Positions 1 through 6,206 of a stretch of 6,291 nucleotides of DNA are shown here, piece by piece. This stretch comes from Acidobacteriota bacterium (GTDB taxonomy: Bacteria > Acidobacteriota > Holophagae > Thermotomaculales > Thermotomaculaceae). Made by a program: the position numbers and the translations under genes. The first letter of the stretch is position 1. Each line of letters starts with the position of its first letter. A model generated the notes under the pieces. That model was not told the origin of the DNA. It saw only the letters and a program-made list of their open reading frames with translations, and ran no database searches. The stretch is taken from NCBI GenBank assembly GCA_003650445.1, contig QMQE01000150.1, positions 1 to 6,291 on the forward strand. Reading direction: 5' to 3'.

Positions 1-2164
1 AAAAGGTGCAAAGTTTCCCATCTTCATCAATGGCGAGGATGTTTCCCTTGCCTCTGAAAACCTGCATAATTTTCCCAACTTCTTCTGACGGCAGTATTTT
101 TTCAATTCCAGTCCTTTTGTTCCATGCCATTAGTCCGTATTCTCCTCCGGCGATGAGGGTTGTGCCGTTCCCGAGCCATGAAACAGACAGGGTTTTCCCC
201 TTGAGTGAAATTGTATCGGCCTGTTCGGGGTGCTGATAATTCAGCAGGTAAATTTTGTCAAACCAGCCGGCGACGGCAATCATGTGAAGAGATTCGGACA
301 GGGCGATGGAGAATAGGCGCAGTTCTTTGACAGGGAGAATTGCGGCGGTTTTGCCGTTTTCACTGTGGAGGACATGAATTTCTCCGCTTGAGAGGGAGAA
401 GGCCGCGACTTCTTCCCCCAATGCCAGGAAACAGTCTCCGCCACCGGTGGCAGCTGAAAACAGCAGCTTCACTTTTCCGTTTTCCAGTGCCAGCAGCCGG
501 ACCTGTTTGTTGGTGGCATACAAAATCCGGTTCTGTTCCATGTTAAGCCTGCAGGATATGATTTTTTCGTCTTCTCTTAGTGACGGCATACCTTTGGCAA
601 TGATTTTCAGTGTTTCTTCTTTTGGATTCCAGTGGAGAAGGGTTTTGCCTTTCATGAGGAAAGAACCAATGGAACCATCGCCGGCAAGGAACCGGCAATG
701 GGCAGGGTAGGGGAAGCTGGCATATTTCCCTGTCACATTTTCGATTAGATAAACACCGCTTGCCCCTCTAACCAGGATATTATTTTCTTCTTGCCCAAGT
801 ACACCCTTGGTATCCGGGGCCAGATTCCACTTTGTATTCAAAACGAGAAGCGGACAGGATATCTCCCGGCTTGTATTATTTTTTTTATTTGCCGTAAAAA
901 CCGGTGTCTTGATGATGTTCCAAACGAAAAAGAGCATTACGAGTGGAAGCAAGGCCAAGCTGCCCCAGACTTTCCAGCCGAATTTCGGCGGGTGGCGGTG
1001 GCTTGGTTTTAAAGTAAGTTTCTGCTGTTTTTCTGGAATTACACGACGCGTGGAGGAACCTTTGTCGGGAATAGAATAGGGGCCTGACCCAATGTTGTCT
1101 GAGTCGGAGTGTCCCGATTCCCGATTCTTTTTGTAACGGCTGTTTTCAGAAACTTCCGCCTCAAGCCAATGAGCCATTTCCCCCGCCGTTTCCGGGCTTT
1201 TTTCCAGCTGAAGTGCCTCCATAAATGCATACACGCTTGTAAAGCGATTTTCCGGTTCCGGCTGAGTGGCCTTATACAAGGCTTGCGCGCATGGCTTGCT
1301 TGAGGGGATTCCCAGAGAAATCAGGTCAAGCGGCCGATGAATTTCGGTGGAAACGATCTCAAGGAGGCTCTTTCCGGCCCTGGGGCAGCTCCCTGTCAGC
1401 ATTTCAGCCACAACCAGTGCCAGCGTGTACTGATCTGTCCATCCCCCCAGTTCCCGGTTCAAGACCTGTTCCGGTGTCAAGTATTCAGGGGTGCCTACAA
1501 CTGCCCCGGTACTTGTCAGGCGGGTGGTGTTTTCATGGCCTTCCAGGAGCTTTGCGATACCAAAATCGAGAATCTTGGGGACAACAGCTTTCCCGAATAA
1601 GCTGAGGAAAATATTTTCAGGCTTCAGATCACGGTGAATAATGTCCCTGCTGTGTGCAAATGCCAGGCCGGATACGAGCTTTTCTGTTATTTCAGAAACC
1701 CATGTTTCCGGGAGTGCACCTCCAAACCTTTCAACAAATTCAACAAGGGAGAGCCCCTGCAGATGTTCCATCACATAGTAGGGGGCGCCCCATTCAGTGA
1801 TGTCCATATCATAGATTTCAACAATATTCGGGTGGTGAAGCTCTGCCAGAACCCGGGCTTCTCTGAGGAAGCGTTTGGCAAATTCCTCTGAAGCGGACTC
1901 AATTCGAGGCAGGAGGATTTTCAGTGCAACAATCTTATTCAGGGTGACATGCGATGCCCGATAAACCATACCCATTCCACCGGCACCAAGAAAGGATTCG
2001 ATGCGGTACTTCCCCAGTGTTCTGCCAGCAAGGTAATTGGCATCTACGAGGGTGAGGGGGTTCCCGCAGATATCACAGGAGCTGCCCTTTGCCTGAACAG
2101 AATGGCAAATCGGACAGGTGCGAAGCTCCATGAGTTGTGATTCACCGAAACCGTGATGGGTCAT
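1..2164 (-). CDS. Transmembrane Ser/Thr protein kinase with zinc ribbon and beta-propeller-like sensor (3' end outside window)
   Basis: Phosphorylates Ser/Thr on target proteins; a one-pass membrane signalling kinase. At least 721 residues are visible with no internal stop, and the C-terminus lies beyond the left edge. In order: Cys4 zinc ribbon (C17-x2-C20, C30-x2-C33); kinase domain about 53-316; charged linker; membrane helix about 399-418; then an outer region to residue 721 with repeated strand-turn units (for example GEIHVLHSENGK and YGLMAWNKRTG) that resemble WD40/PQQ-type propeller blades. All kinase landmarks are intact: glycine loop GAGGMGMVY (60-68), VALK Lys82, helix-C Glu102, HRDLKPEN (177-184), DFG (200-202) and GTPEYLTPEQ (224-233), where TPE replaces the usual APE. 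Thr/Ser 213-219 are likely autophosphorylation sites. The ATG at 2164 is preferred because an AAGGGG motif lies about 11 nt upstream; a second ATG at 2131 would still keep the zinc ribbon. It is divergently transcribed from the ferredoxin run. The stimulus and targets cannot be told from sequence. Confidence 0.93.
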   Translation of the reverse strand, partial: MTHHGFGESQLMELRTCPICHSVQAKGSSCDICGNPLTLVDANYLAGRTLGKYRIESFLGAGGMGMVYRASHVTLNKIVALKILLPRIESASEEFAKRFLREARVLAELHHPNIVEIYDMDITEWGAPYYVMEHLQGLSLVEFVERFGGALPETWVSEITEKLVSGLAFAHSRDIIHRDLKPENIFLSLFGKAVVPKILDFGIAKLLEGHENTTRLTSTGAVVGTPEYLTPEQVLNRELGGWTDQYTLALVVAEMLTGSCPRAGKSLLEIVSTEIHRPLDLISLGIPSSKPCAQALYKATQPEPENRFTSVYAFMEALQLEKSPETAGEMAHWLEAEVSENSRYKKNRESGHSDSDNIGSGPYSIPDKGSSTRRVIPEKQQKLTLKPSHRHPPKFGWKVWGSLALLPLVMLFFVWNIIKTPVFTANKKNNTSREISCPLLVLNTKWNLAPDTKGVLGQEENNILVRGASGVYLIENVTGKYASFPYPAHCRFLAGDGSIGSFLMKGKTLLHWNPKEETLKIIAKGMPSLREDEKIISCRLNMEQNRILYATNKQVRLLALENGKVKLLFSAATGGGDCFLALGEEVAAFSLSSGEIHVLHSENGKTAAILPVKELRLFSIALSESLHMIAVAGWFDKIYLLNYQHPEQADTISLKGKTLSVSWLGNGTTLIAGGEYGLMAWNKRTGIEKILPSEEVGKIMQVFRGKGNILAIDEDGKLCTF

Positions 2165-2211
2165 GCCAGTTTTATCCCCTTTTTCTCCAGAAAAAATGAT
2201 TTTCTAAATCC

Positions 2212-2217
2212 ATTATA
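2212..2217 (-). promoter_or_regulatory. Probable -10 box of the kinase gene
   Basis: Read on the minus strand this is a perfect TATAAT, placed so that a transcript would start about 40 nt before the kinase ATG at 2164. No good -35 hexamer sits 16-18 nt upstream (AGGTAA at 17 nt). Two A6 tracts further upstream (2244-2249 and 2255-2260) could compensate as an UP-like element. The short palindrome CCATAAAATGG (2220-2230) lies just upstream of the -10 box and could be an operator. The promoter is inferred from sequence only. Confidence 0.45.
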
Positions 2218-2323
2218 AGCCATAAAATGGGATTTTACCTTTGTTTTTTGTACATTTTTTGTCCGCTTTGAAACATGCCAAATATATGGATGGAATATGG
2301 AAATGGAATAGAGAAGAAAAAAG

Positions 2324-2350
2324 AAAGGGGAATGGAATTTGTTCCCCTTT
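2324..2350. terminator. Terminator-like hairpin between divergent genes
   Basis: AAAGGGGAA (2324-2332) pairs perfectly with TTCCCCTTT (2342-2350) around a 9-nt loop. On the plus strand the stem runs into TTTTGTTTCT; on the minus strand it runs into a longer T-rich tract (TTTCTTTTTTCTTCTC). It therefore looks like a bidirectional intrinsic terminator, stronger for minus-strand transcripts. It does not follow either neighbouring gene, since both point away from it. It may insulate the two promoters or end a small unannotated transcript. The stem is only moderately GC-rich. Confidence 0.4.
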
Positions 2351-2395
2351 TGTTTCTGATGGTTAATAAAGTTAAATGACTACGAGGGTTATATG

Positions 2396-2414
2396 CGAGA
2401 GCTTCGGCTTCTCG
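2396..2414 (+). other. UUCG-tetraloop hairpin
   Basis: On the plus strand, CGAGAGC (2396-2402) pairs with GCTTCTCG (2407-2414), with one bulged T, around the loop TTCG (2403-2406) closed by C-G. C(UUCG)G is a known extra-stable RNA tetraloop. Only three T residues follow, so it is not a good intrinsic terminator. It lies about 80 nt upstream of the predicted TACAAT promoter, so it would be transcribed only from a start further upstream. Confidence 0.35.
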
Positions 2415-2471
2415 TTTATGGGGAAAGAACGATTTGGTACCGGAGGATTCAGTTTCTGGTTTTTTCCTGTC

Positions 2472-2500
2472 TTCCGCTGAAAGGGTTTTTGCGGTACAAT
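2472..2500 (+). promoter_or_regulatory. Candidate promoter for the ferredoxin-yraN-citF run
   Basis: TACAAT at 2495-2500 matches the -10 consensus at five of six positions. A weak TTCCGC at 2472-2477 sits 17 bp upstream. Transcription would start near 2507, giving a leader of about 30 nt before the ferredoxin ATG. The poor -35 match limits confidence. Confidence 0.4.
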
Positions 2501-2536
2501 AAATTACGATGAAGTTTCAGGCAATCGAGGGGTGAA

Positions 2537-2809
2537 ATGAAAAAACCGGATGTTCGGCCTAAACGAAATGCAGCCGGGAAGTATTATGTTATTCAAAAAG
2601 AATGCATAATGTGCCAGGTCTGCGTGGCGATGGGAGACGGATATTTTGAAATGGACTGGGATGAAGAAACGGCCTATGTGACCAGCCAGCCTTCCGGCAA
2701 GGCGGCGGAACAGAGTGTCCGTGAGGCGATGTTAAGTTGCCCGGTGGACGCAATTAAAGATAACGGGGAGGATTTTGAAGATGATGGAACTGATCAGTTT
2801 GGTATTTGA
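2537..2809 (+). CDS. Single-cluster [4Fe-4S] ferredoxin
   Basis: Small soluble electron carrier, 90 residues. The cluster ligands are C23-x2-C26-x2-C29 (core CIMCQVC) and the remote C68 in CPVDAI. These are the only four cysteines, so it carries one [4Fe-4S] cluster, as in Thermotoga- and Desulfovibrio-type monocluster ferredoxins; the second cluster motif of 2[4Fe-4S] ferredoxins is absent. The middle segment GDGYFEMD is typical of these small ferredoxins. An N-terminal extension of about 15 basic residues and a very acidic C-terminal tail (about 75-87) are notable. The ATG follows a GAGGGGTG ribosome-binding site. It is the first gene of the run, and its 3' end overlaps the next gene by 29 nt, which suggests translational coupling. 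The redox partner is not evident from neighbours. Confidence 0.92.
   Translation: MKKPDVRPKRNAAGKYYVIQKECIMCQVCVAMGDGYFEMDWDEETAYVTSQPSGKAAEQSVREAMLSCPVDAIKDNGEDFEDDGTDQFGI
2765..2771 (+). promoter_or_regulatory. Ribosome-binding site that sets the start of the small membrane protein
   Basis: GGGGAGG lies inside the ferredoxin coding sequence, 9 nt before the ATG at 2781. A TTG at 2775 is in the same frame but only 3 nt from this site, too close to use, so the ATG at 2781 is preferred. Confidence 0.6.
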
Positions 2810-2987
2810 ATTTGTTCTGATGGTGATGGTACTGTTTCTGGGATTTGATTTTATGGCAGAGTCTTTCAGTGAAAAGAGTTTTTTCCCTGATGAGCTGGTT
2901 TTGCCGGCAACTGTGACGCGGCCTATCGGGTTGGTTTTGTCCATTGGTGCGGCACTGGCGATCGTGTGGCAGCTGATTCACCTGTAA
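2781..2987 (+). CDS. Small two-helix membrane protein, unknown function
   Basis: I do not recognise this family. The 68-residue product has two hydrophobic segments, about residues 3-25 and 47-67, joined by a polar loop rich in Ser, Glu, Phe and Pro (FSEKSFFPDE). It is therefore predicted to be a hairpin in the inner membrane with almost no soluble domain. It contains no cysteine, so it cannot bind a cluster itself. Support for a real gene comes from its own GGGGAGG ribosome-binding site, from filling the space between ferredoxin and yraN exactly, and from short overlaps with both (29 nt and 22 nt). A role as membrane partner of the ferredoxin is possible but only guessed from position. Confidence 0.7.
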   Translation: MMELISLVFEFVLMVMVLFLGFDFMAESFSEKSFFPDELVLPATVTRPIGLVLSIGAALAIVWQLIHL

Positions 2988-3331
2988 AAAGGCGCTTTTC
3001 CGGGGCTGTTGCCGAGTGGATTTCCGCCCGTTGGCTTCAGATGAAAGGATACCGGATTCTGTCGCGGAACTACACGGTCCGTGGCGGTGAGCTGGATATC
3101 GTGGCAAAAAAAGGGGACACACTCGTTTTTGTGGAAGTCAAATACAGGAAGAATGACCGCTTTGGCAAAGCAGATGAATTCGTGGATAAACGGAAACAGA
3201 AACGGCTGAAACTGGCGGCCCTGATGTACATGGCGGGAAACAAGGTTAACCCGGAGAAACGGAATCATCGTTTCGACGTCATTGCAATTGATCGCTGCCG
3301 CCTACGGCATATTAAAAACGCATTTTGCTGA
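2966..3331 (+). CDS. yraN: YraN/UPF0102 family nuclease-like protein
   Basis: Predicted member of the UPF0102 (YraN) family, whose fold resembles Holliday-junction resolvases and restriction enzymes; the cellular role of the family is poorly defined. The product has 121 residues, the usual family size. The N-terminal helix carries Glu17 (AEWISARWLQMKGYRIL). The core RGGELDI (39-45), followed by VFVEVKYR (54-61), gives the PD-(D/E)xK-like set Asp44, Glu57 and Lys59. The predicted start is GTG at 2966, the only in-frame start before the conserved helix; the next candidate, Met26, would remove it. The ribosome-binding site is weak, and the first 22 nt overlap the preceding membrane-protein gene, so reinitiation after that gene's stop is likely. 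In many genomes yraN sits beside rnhB or trmD, which is not the case here. Confidence 0.9.
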   Translation: MAADSPVKRRFSGAVAEWISARWLQMKGYRILSRNYTVRGGELDIVAKKGDTLVFVEVKYRKNDRFGKADEFVDKRKQKRLKLAALMYMAGNKVNPEKRNHRFDVIAIDRCRLRHIKNAFC

Positions 3332-3350
3332 ATTATAAATAGATTGAAAA

Positions 3351-3359
3351 GAGGTGGAG
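3351..3359 (+). promoter_or_regulatory. Ribosome-binding site fixing the citF start
   Basis: GAGGTGGAG gives a strong Shine-Dalgarno match just before the ATG at 3362. An upstream in-frame TTG at 3344 would place this site inside the coding sequence and is rejected. Confidence 0.7.
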
Positions 3360-3361
3360 AA

Positions 3362-4930
3362 ATGACTCTGGTCAAAAACGCGGTTGGGCGAATGGTTCCC
3401 ACAGAAATAAATGGAAGGCCGGCAATTCCATTCCAGGGTGTCGGAAAACATCGTCCTGCCGGCCGTAAAGTGGGGCCACCGATTCCAACCGGTGCCGATT
3501 TCACGGGAAGTAAATTGAAACAGTCAATAGATGAGGTCCTGGACAGTGCAAACTTAAAGAACGGTATGACTATTTCATTTCACCATCATCTTAGAAACGG
3601 AGACGGACTGGTGAATCTTGTCATGGATAAGCTTGCGGAACGAGGGGTGAAGGGGATTACACTGGCGCCCTCCGCATTATTCCCGGTTCATGAGCCCCTG
3701 GTGCAGCACATCAGGTGGGGAATTGTTGACAACGTCGAAGGTTCTATGAATGGTCCCGTTGGCCGCCTGTGCACCACGGGTGGTTTTAAAAAGACAGCAA
3801 TTTTACGGTCCCACGGGGGTCGGTATCGTGCGATTCAGGATGGAGATCTGCACATTGACCTGGCATTTATTGCGGCACCTTCTGCAGATTCTCATGGCAA
3901 TGCCAACGGTGTTCATGGCCCATCGGCGTTTGGCTCCATTGGATTTGCACTTGCGGATTCTCTGTATGCGGATCAAGTTGCCATTGTGACAGATAACCTT
4001 GTGCCGTTTCCCTGCTACCCGTGGGCAATTCAGGGGGGGAATGTGGACTACGTGGTTCAGGTGGATTCTCTGGGAGACCCGGGAAAGATTGTTTCCGGTA
4101 CCACAAAGGTTACGACGGATTCCACAAGGCTTCAAATTGCCCAGTGGGCAGCTGAGCTGGTTCGGGATACCGGGTTGCTTGAAGAGCCTGAATTCAGTTT
4201 CCAGGCAGGGGCAGGTGGGATGTCGCTGGCCTTTGTCAAATATCTCGGTGAATTTATGAAGAAGAAGGGAGTATCTGCTTCATTTGCGAGGGGTGGTTCC
4301 ACAAAATTGCTGGTAGACCTGTTGAACGAGGGAATTGTCAAGTATATCCTCGACGGCCAGTGCTTTGATATGGCTGGAGTCAAATCCCTTGCCGAGAATC
4401 CCCGTCACATTGATACCAATCCTTTTACTTCATACTGTTACCACACCAAGGGCTGTTTTGCCCCGAAAATCAAGGTTTCGGTGCTGGGTGCGACGGAAAT
4501 AGACATGAATTTCAACGTCAATGTCAACACTCACTCCGACGGCTGGCTGCTACATGGCATTGGTGGTTTTCAAGACACAACGGATGCCTATATGACTGTC
4601 ATTACAGCTCCCCTTGTGAGAAAAGTTCATCCGATTGTCGTGAAAGACGTGGTAACTGTGACTGCCCCGGGGGAGTCTATCGACGCACTGGTGACGGAAT
4701 ACGGGATTGCTATCAATCCCCGCAGGCAGGATATTCTGGACCGTATCAAAGGCTCGGGGCTGCCCCTGGTGACGATGGAAGAATTATATGACAAAGCGAC
4801 CGAGCTTATTAAAGGGAAGCGGAAACCGATGCCGGAAACCACGGACAAAATTGTAGCTGCCATCGAATGGCGGGACGGGACTGTCATTGACGTGGTGCGG
4901 CAATTGGCACCGGATGACAGGGGGTACTAG
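3362..4930 (+). CDS. citF: Citrate lyase alpha subunit (citrate:acetyl-ACP transferase)
   Basis: CitF catalyses transfer of the acyl-carrier-protein from acetyl-ACP to citrate (EC 2.8.3.10), the first half-reaction of citrate lyase in citrate fermentation; it belongs to the family I-like CoA-transferase superfamily. The 522-residue product matches the family's usual 500-520. Recognisable conserved blocks are VGKHRPAGRK (27-36), SFHHHLRNGD (72-81), the two-domain CoA-transferase architecture with FQAGAGG (280-286), and the segments with GATEIDMNFNVNVNTHSDG and CFAPKIKVSVLGA. The sequence is full length without interruption. Normally citF lies with citC, citD, citE, citG and citX; here the neighbours are yraN upstream (30 nt gap) and a YchF-like NTPase downstream (1-nt overlap), with no beta subunit or ACP subunit. 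A partner set elsewhere or a different acyl-transferase role is possible. Family identification is secure; the in vivo substrate is not. Confidence 0.94.
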   Translation: MTLVKNAVGRMVPTEINGRPAIPFQGVGKHRPAGRKVGPPIPTGADFTGSKLKQSIDEVLDSANLKNGMTISFHHHLRNGDGLVNLVMDKLAERGVKGITLAPSALFPVHEPLVQHIRWGIVDNVEGSMNGPVGRLCTTGGFKKTAILRSHGGRYRAIQDGDLHIDLAFIAAPSADSHGNANGVHGPSAFGSIGFALADSLYADQVAIVTDNLVPFPCYPWAIQGGNVDYVVQVDSLGDPGKIVSGTTKVTTDSTRLQIAQWAAELVRDTGLLEEPEFSFQAGAGGMSLAFVKYLGEFMKKKGVSASFARGGSTKLLVDLLNEGIVKYILDGQCFDMAGVKSLAENPRHIDTNPFTSYCYHTKGCFAPKIKVSVLGATEIDMNFNVNVNTHSDGWLLHGIGGFQDTTDAYMTVITAPLVRKVHPIVVKDVVTVTAPGESIDALVTEYGIAINPRRQDILDRIKGSGLPLVTMEELYDKATELIKGKRKPMPETTDKIVAAIEWRDGTVIDVVRQLAPDDRGY

Positions 4931-6003
4931 TGAAAATCGGCATCATTGGGCTGAAACAGAGTGGGAAGACAACAATTTTTAACGCATTAACGGGGCAGGC
5001 GGCGCAAACGGGTTACGGGGCTAACAAACTGGAAGTGAACATGGGTACGGTAGCTGTGCCGGATGAACGCCTTGACCGGTTGACGGAAATCTTCAAGCCG
5101 AAACGTCAGGTGAACGCTGTAGTTGAATATGTAGATGTGGCAGGGGTTGAAGGGGAAAAGGCGGTGGATCCGGCCCTTTTGAACCAGATCAAGGTTACCG
5201 ATGCCCTGCTGGTCGTTATTCGAGCCTTTGAAAGCGACACCGTGGTACACCCCTTCGGTTCTGTGGATGCCATCCGGGACTTTCAATCCCTGATGGATGA
5301 ATTTCTGTTATCCGATCAGGCCATCGCTGAAACCCGCATTTCGAGAATTGAAAAGGTTGTCAGATCGAACAAGAATGCCCCTGAAAAAAAAGAATATGAC
5401 CTCTTGCAGCGGATTATTGGCCATCTGGAAGAGATGAAACCCCTCCGGGAGATGGCGTTAAAGGACGAAGAGCGGAAACTGGTCCGCGGTTTTCAATTTC
5501 TGACCCAGAAGCCGGTGCTGGTGGTGTTTAATACAGGGGAAGGGGATGATGCCTCTGAATTGCTGAAACAATTTCATGAAGTGTCAGCGGACATGGTGAA
5601 TGTGGACGCCATTGCTGTTTCCGGTGAAATTGAAATGGAAGTGAGTCAGTTGTCTCCGGAAGAACAACCCATGTTCATGGAAGACCTTGGGTTGGAAGCC
5701 CTGGCAAAAGACCGGGTGATTCAGGCATCGTACAGTTTACTGGGTTATATCTCCTTTTTCACTGCGGGCGAGGACGAATGCCGGGCATGGACCATTCGAA
5801 ACGGCACAATTGCCCAGAAGGCGGCAGGGGAGATTCACTCAGATATTGAACGGGGATTTATTCGTGCGGAACTCGTGAATTATGACGATTTTGTTGTGCT
5901 GGGAAGCCTGGCAAAATGCAAGGAAGAGGGGAAGTTGAGACTGGAAGGGAAGGAGTACTTGGTGCGTGACGGAGACATCATAAACTTCCGCTTCAACGTC
6001 TGA
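4930..6003 (+). CDS. Divergent YchF/OLA1-family P-loop NTPase
   Basis: YchF/OLA1 proteins are TRAFAC-class NTPases that bind ribosomes and usually prefer ATP to GTP; they affect translation and stress responses. The product has 357 residues (E. coli YchF has 363). Seen in order: P-loop GLKQSGKT (7-14, versus GLPNVGKS in standard YchF); family block NMGTVAVPDERLDRL (37-51); DVAG (69-72); a helical region about 115-185; NTGE (201-204), fitting the NxxE motif linked to ATP use; and a C-terminal TGS-like domain from about 265 with FFTAGEDECRAWTIRNGT, AAGEIHSDIERGFIRAE, YDDF and DGDIINFRFNV. The segment after DVAG lacks the usual GLVKGAS block and reads GVEGEKAV. The GTG start overlaps the citF TAG by 1 nt, preceded by AGGGGG, which indicates coupled translation. 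It is probably a paralogue and not the housekeeping ychF, so I give no gene symbol. Confidence 0.9.
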   Translation: MKIGIIGLKQSGKTTIFNALTGQAAQTGYGANKLEVNMGTVAVPDERLDRLTEIFKPKRQVNAVVEYVDVAGVEGEKAVDPALLNQIKVTDALLVVIRAFESDTVVHPFGSVDAIRDFQSLMDEFLLSDQAIAETRISRIEKVVRSNKNAPEKKEYDLLQRIIGHLEEMKPLREMALKDEERKLVRGFQFLTQKPVLVVFNTGEGDDASELLKQFHEVSADMVNVDAIAVSGEIEMEVSQLSPEEQPMFMEDLGLEALAKDRVIQASYSLLGYISFFTAGEDECRAWTIRNGTIAQKAAGEIHSDIERGFIRAELVNYDDFVVLGSLAKCKEEGKLRLEGKEYLVRDGDIINFRFNV

Positions 6004-6063
6004 CGTCCACTGTTGTGTGATGGCGGCGTTGGCCGCCTTGCCCTCACACAATATTGAACGTCA
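6001..6063. repeat. Nested triple-arm palindrome at the end of the YchF-like gene
   Basis: Three perfect arm pairs are nested around one centre: TGACGT (6001-6006) with ACGTCA (6058-6063); TTGTGTGA (6013-6020) with TCACACAA (6044-6051); and GGCGGC (6022-6027) with GCCGCC (6032-6037), loop GTTG. The outermost left arm includes the TGA stop codon of the NTPase gene. No T-run follows, so it is not a standard intrinsic terminator. It could be a 3' stabilising hairpin, a protein-binding palindrome or a copy of a REP-like dispersed element. Confidence 0.75.
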
Positions 6064-6149
6064 GAATTGGGGAGTGGGAGACAGTGTGAGTGCGAGTGCT
6101 AAGGCAAGAAGAATCATGGAGTTGGGTCTTTCCCTTGTCTGTCTTTTGT

Positions 6150-6184
6150 CACTCATCACTCATCACCCATCACTCTTTACTCTT
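6150..6184 (+). repeat. Tandem heptamer repeat, five copies
   Basis: Five adjacent 7-bp units: CACTCAT, CACTCAT, CACCCAT, CACTCTT, TACTCTT, consensus YACYCWT. They lie immediately upstream of the acyl-CoA-binding protein ribosome-binding site. Related sequence in the opposite orientation (GTGAGTG at 6086-6092, GAGTG at 6094-6098) lies upstream, so a loose long-range hairpin is possible. Heptamer repeats of this kind can vary in copy number by slippage. Confidence 0.75.
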
Positions 6185-6206
6185 TACGAAGGCCATAGGA
6201 GAAAAC

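Larger units (their letters stand above)
2165..2536. other. Divergent intergenic region, AT-rich, no gene found
   Basis: This 372-bp stretch separates the minus-strand kinase from the plus-strand ferredoxin run. It holds a candidate promoter for each side, phased A/T tracts, a perfect 9-bp inverted repeat (2324-2350) and a UUCG-loop hairpin (2396-2414). I found no convincing coding sequence: no frame shows a ribosome-binding site followed by a plausible protein. The two hairpins lie inside the region and not at a gene end, so a small RNA or leader element is possible but unproven. Confidence 0.6.

Noticed and set aside
6..2140. Many plus-strand open frames of 63-104 residues across the left third
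   Set aside because: They lie antisense to the continuous kinase frame, have no recognisable motifs and are shadows of it.
2537..2809. Two-cluster (2[4Fe-4S]) ferredoxin
   Set aside because: Only four cysteines are present (23, 26, 29 and 68), enough for one cluster.
2754..3122. Minus-strand open frame of 122 residues, plus smaller minus frames over 2732-3504
   Set aside because: They are antisense to the ferredoxin, membrane protein and yraN; composition is low-complexity and no family motif is visible.
3344..3361. TTG start giving citF six extra residues
   Set aside because: The strong GAGGTGGAG site lies between this TTG and the ATG at 3362, so it serves the ATG.
3803..4135. Minus-strand frames inside citF
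   Set aside because: citF is a secure full-length family match on the plus strand, so these are shadows.
6013..6051. Intrinsic terminator for the YchF-like gene
   Set aside because: The stem is strong, but no run of T follows on either strand; it is kept as a palindrome of unknown role.
6150..6184. CRISPR array
   Set aside because: The units are 7 bp and directly adjacent, with no spacers.
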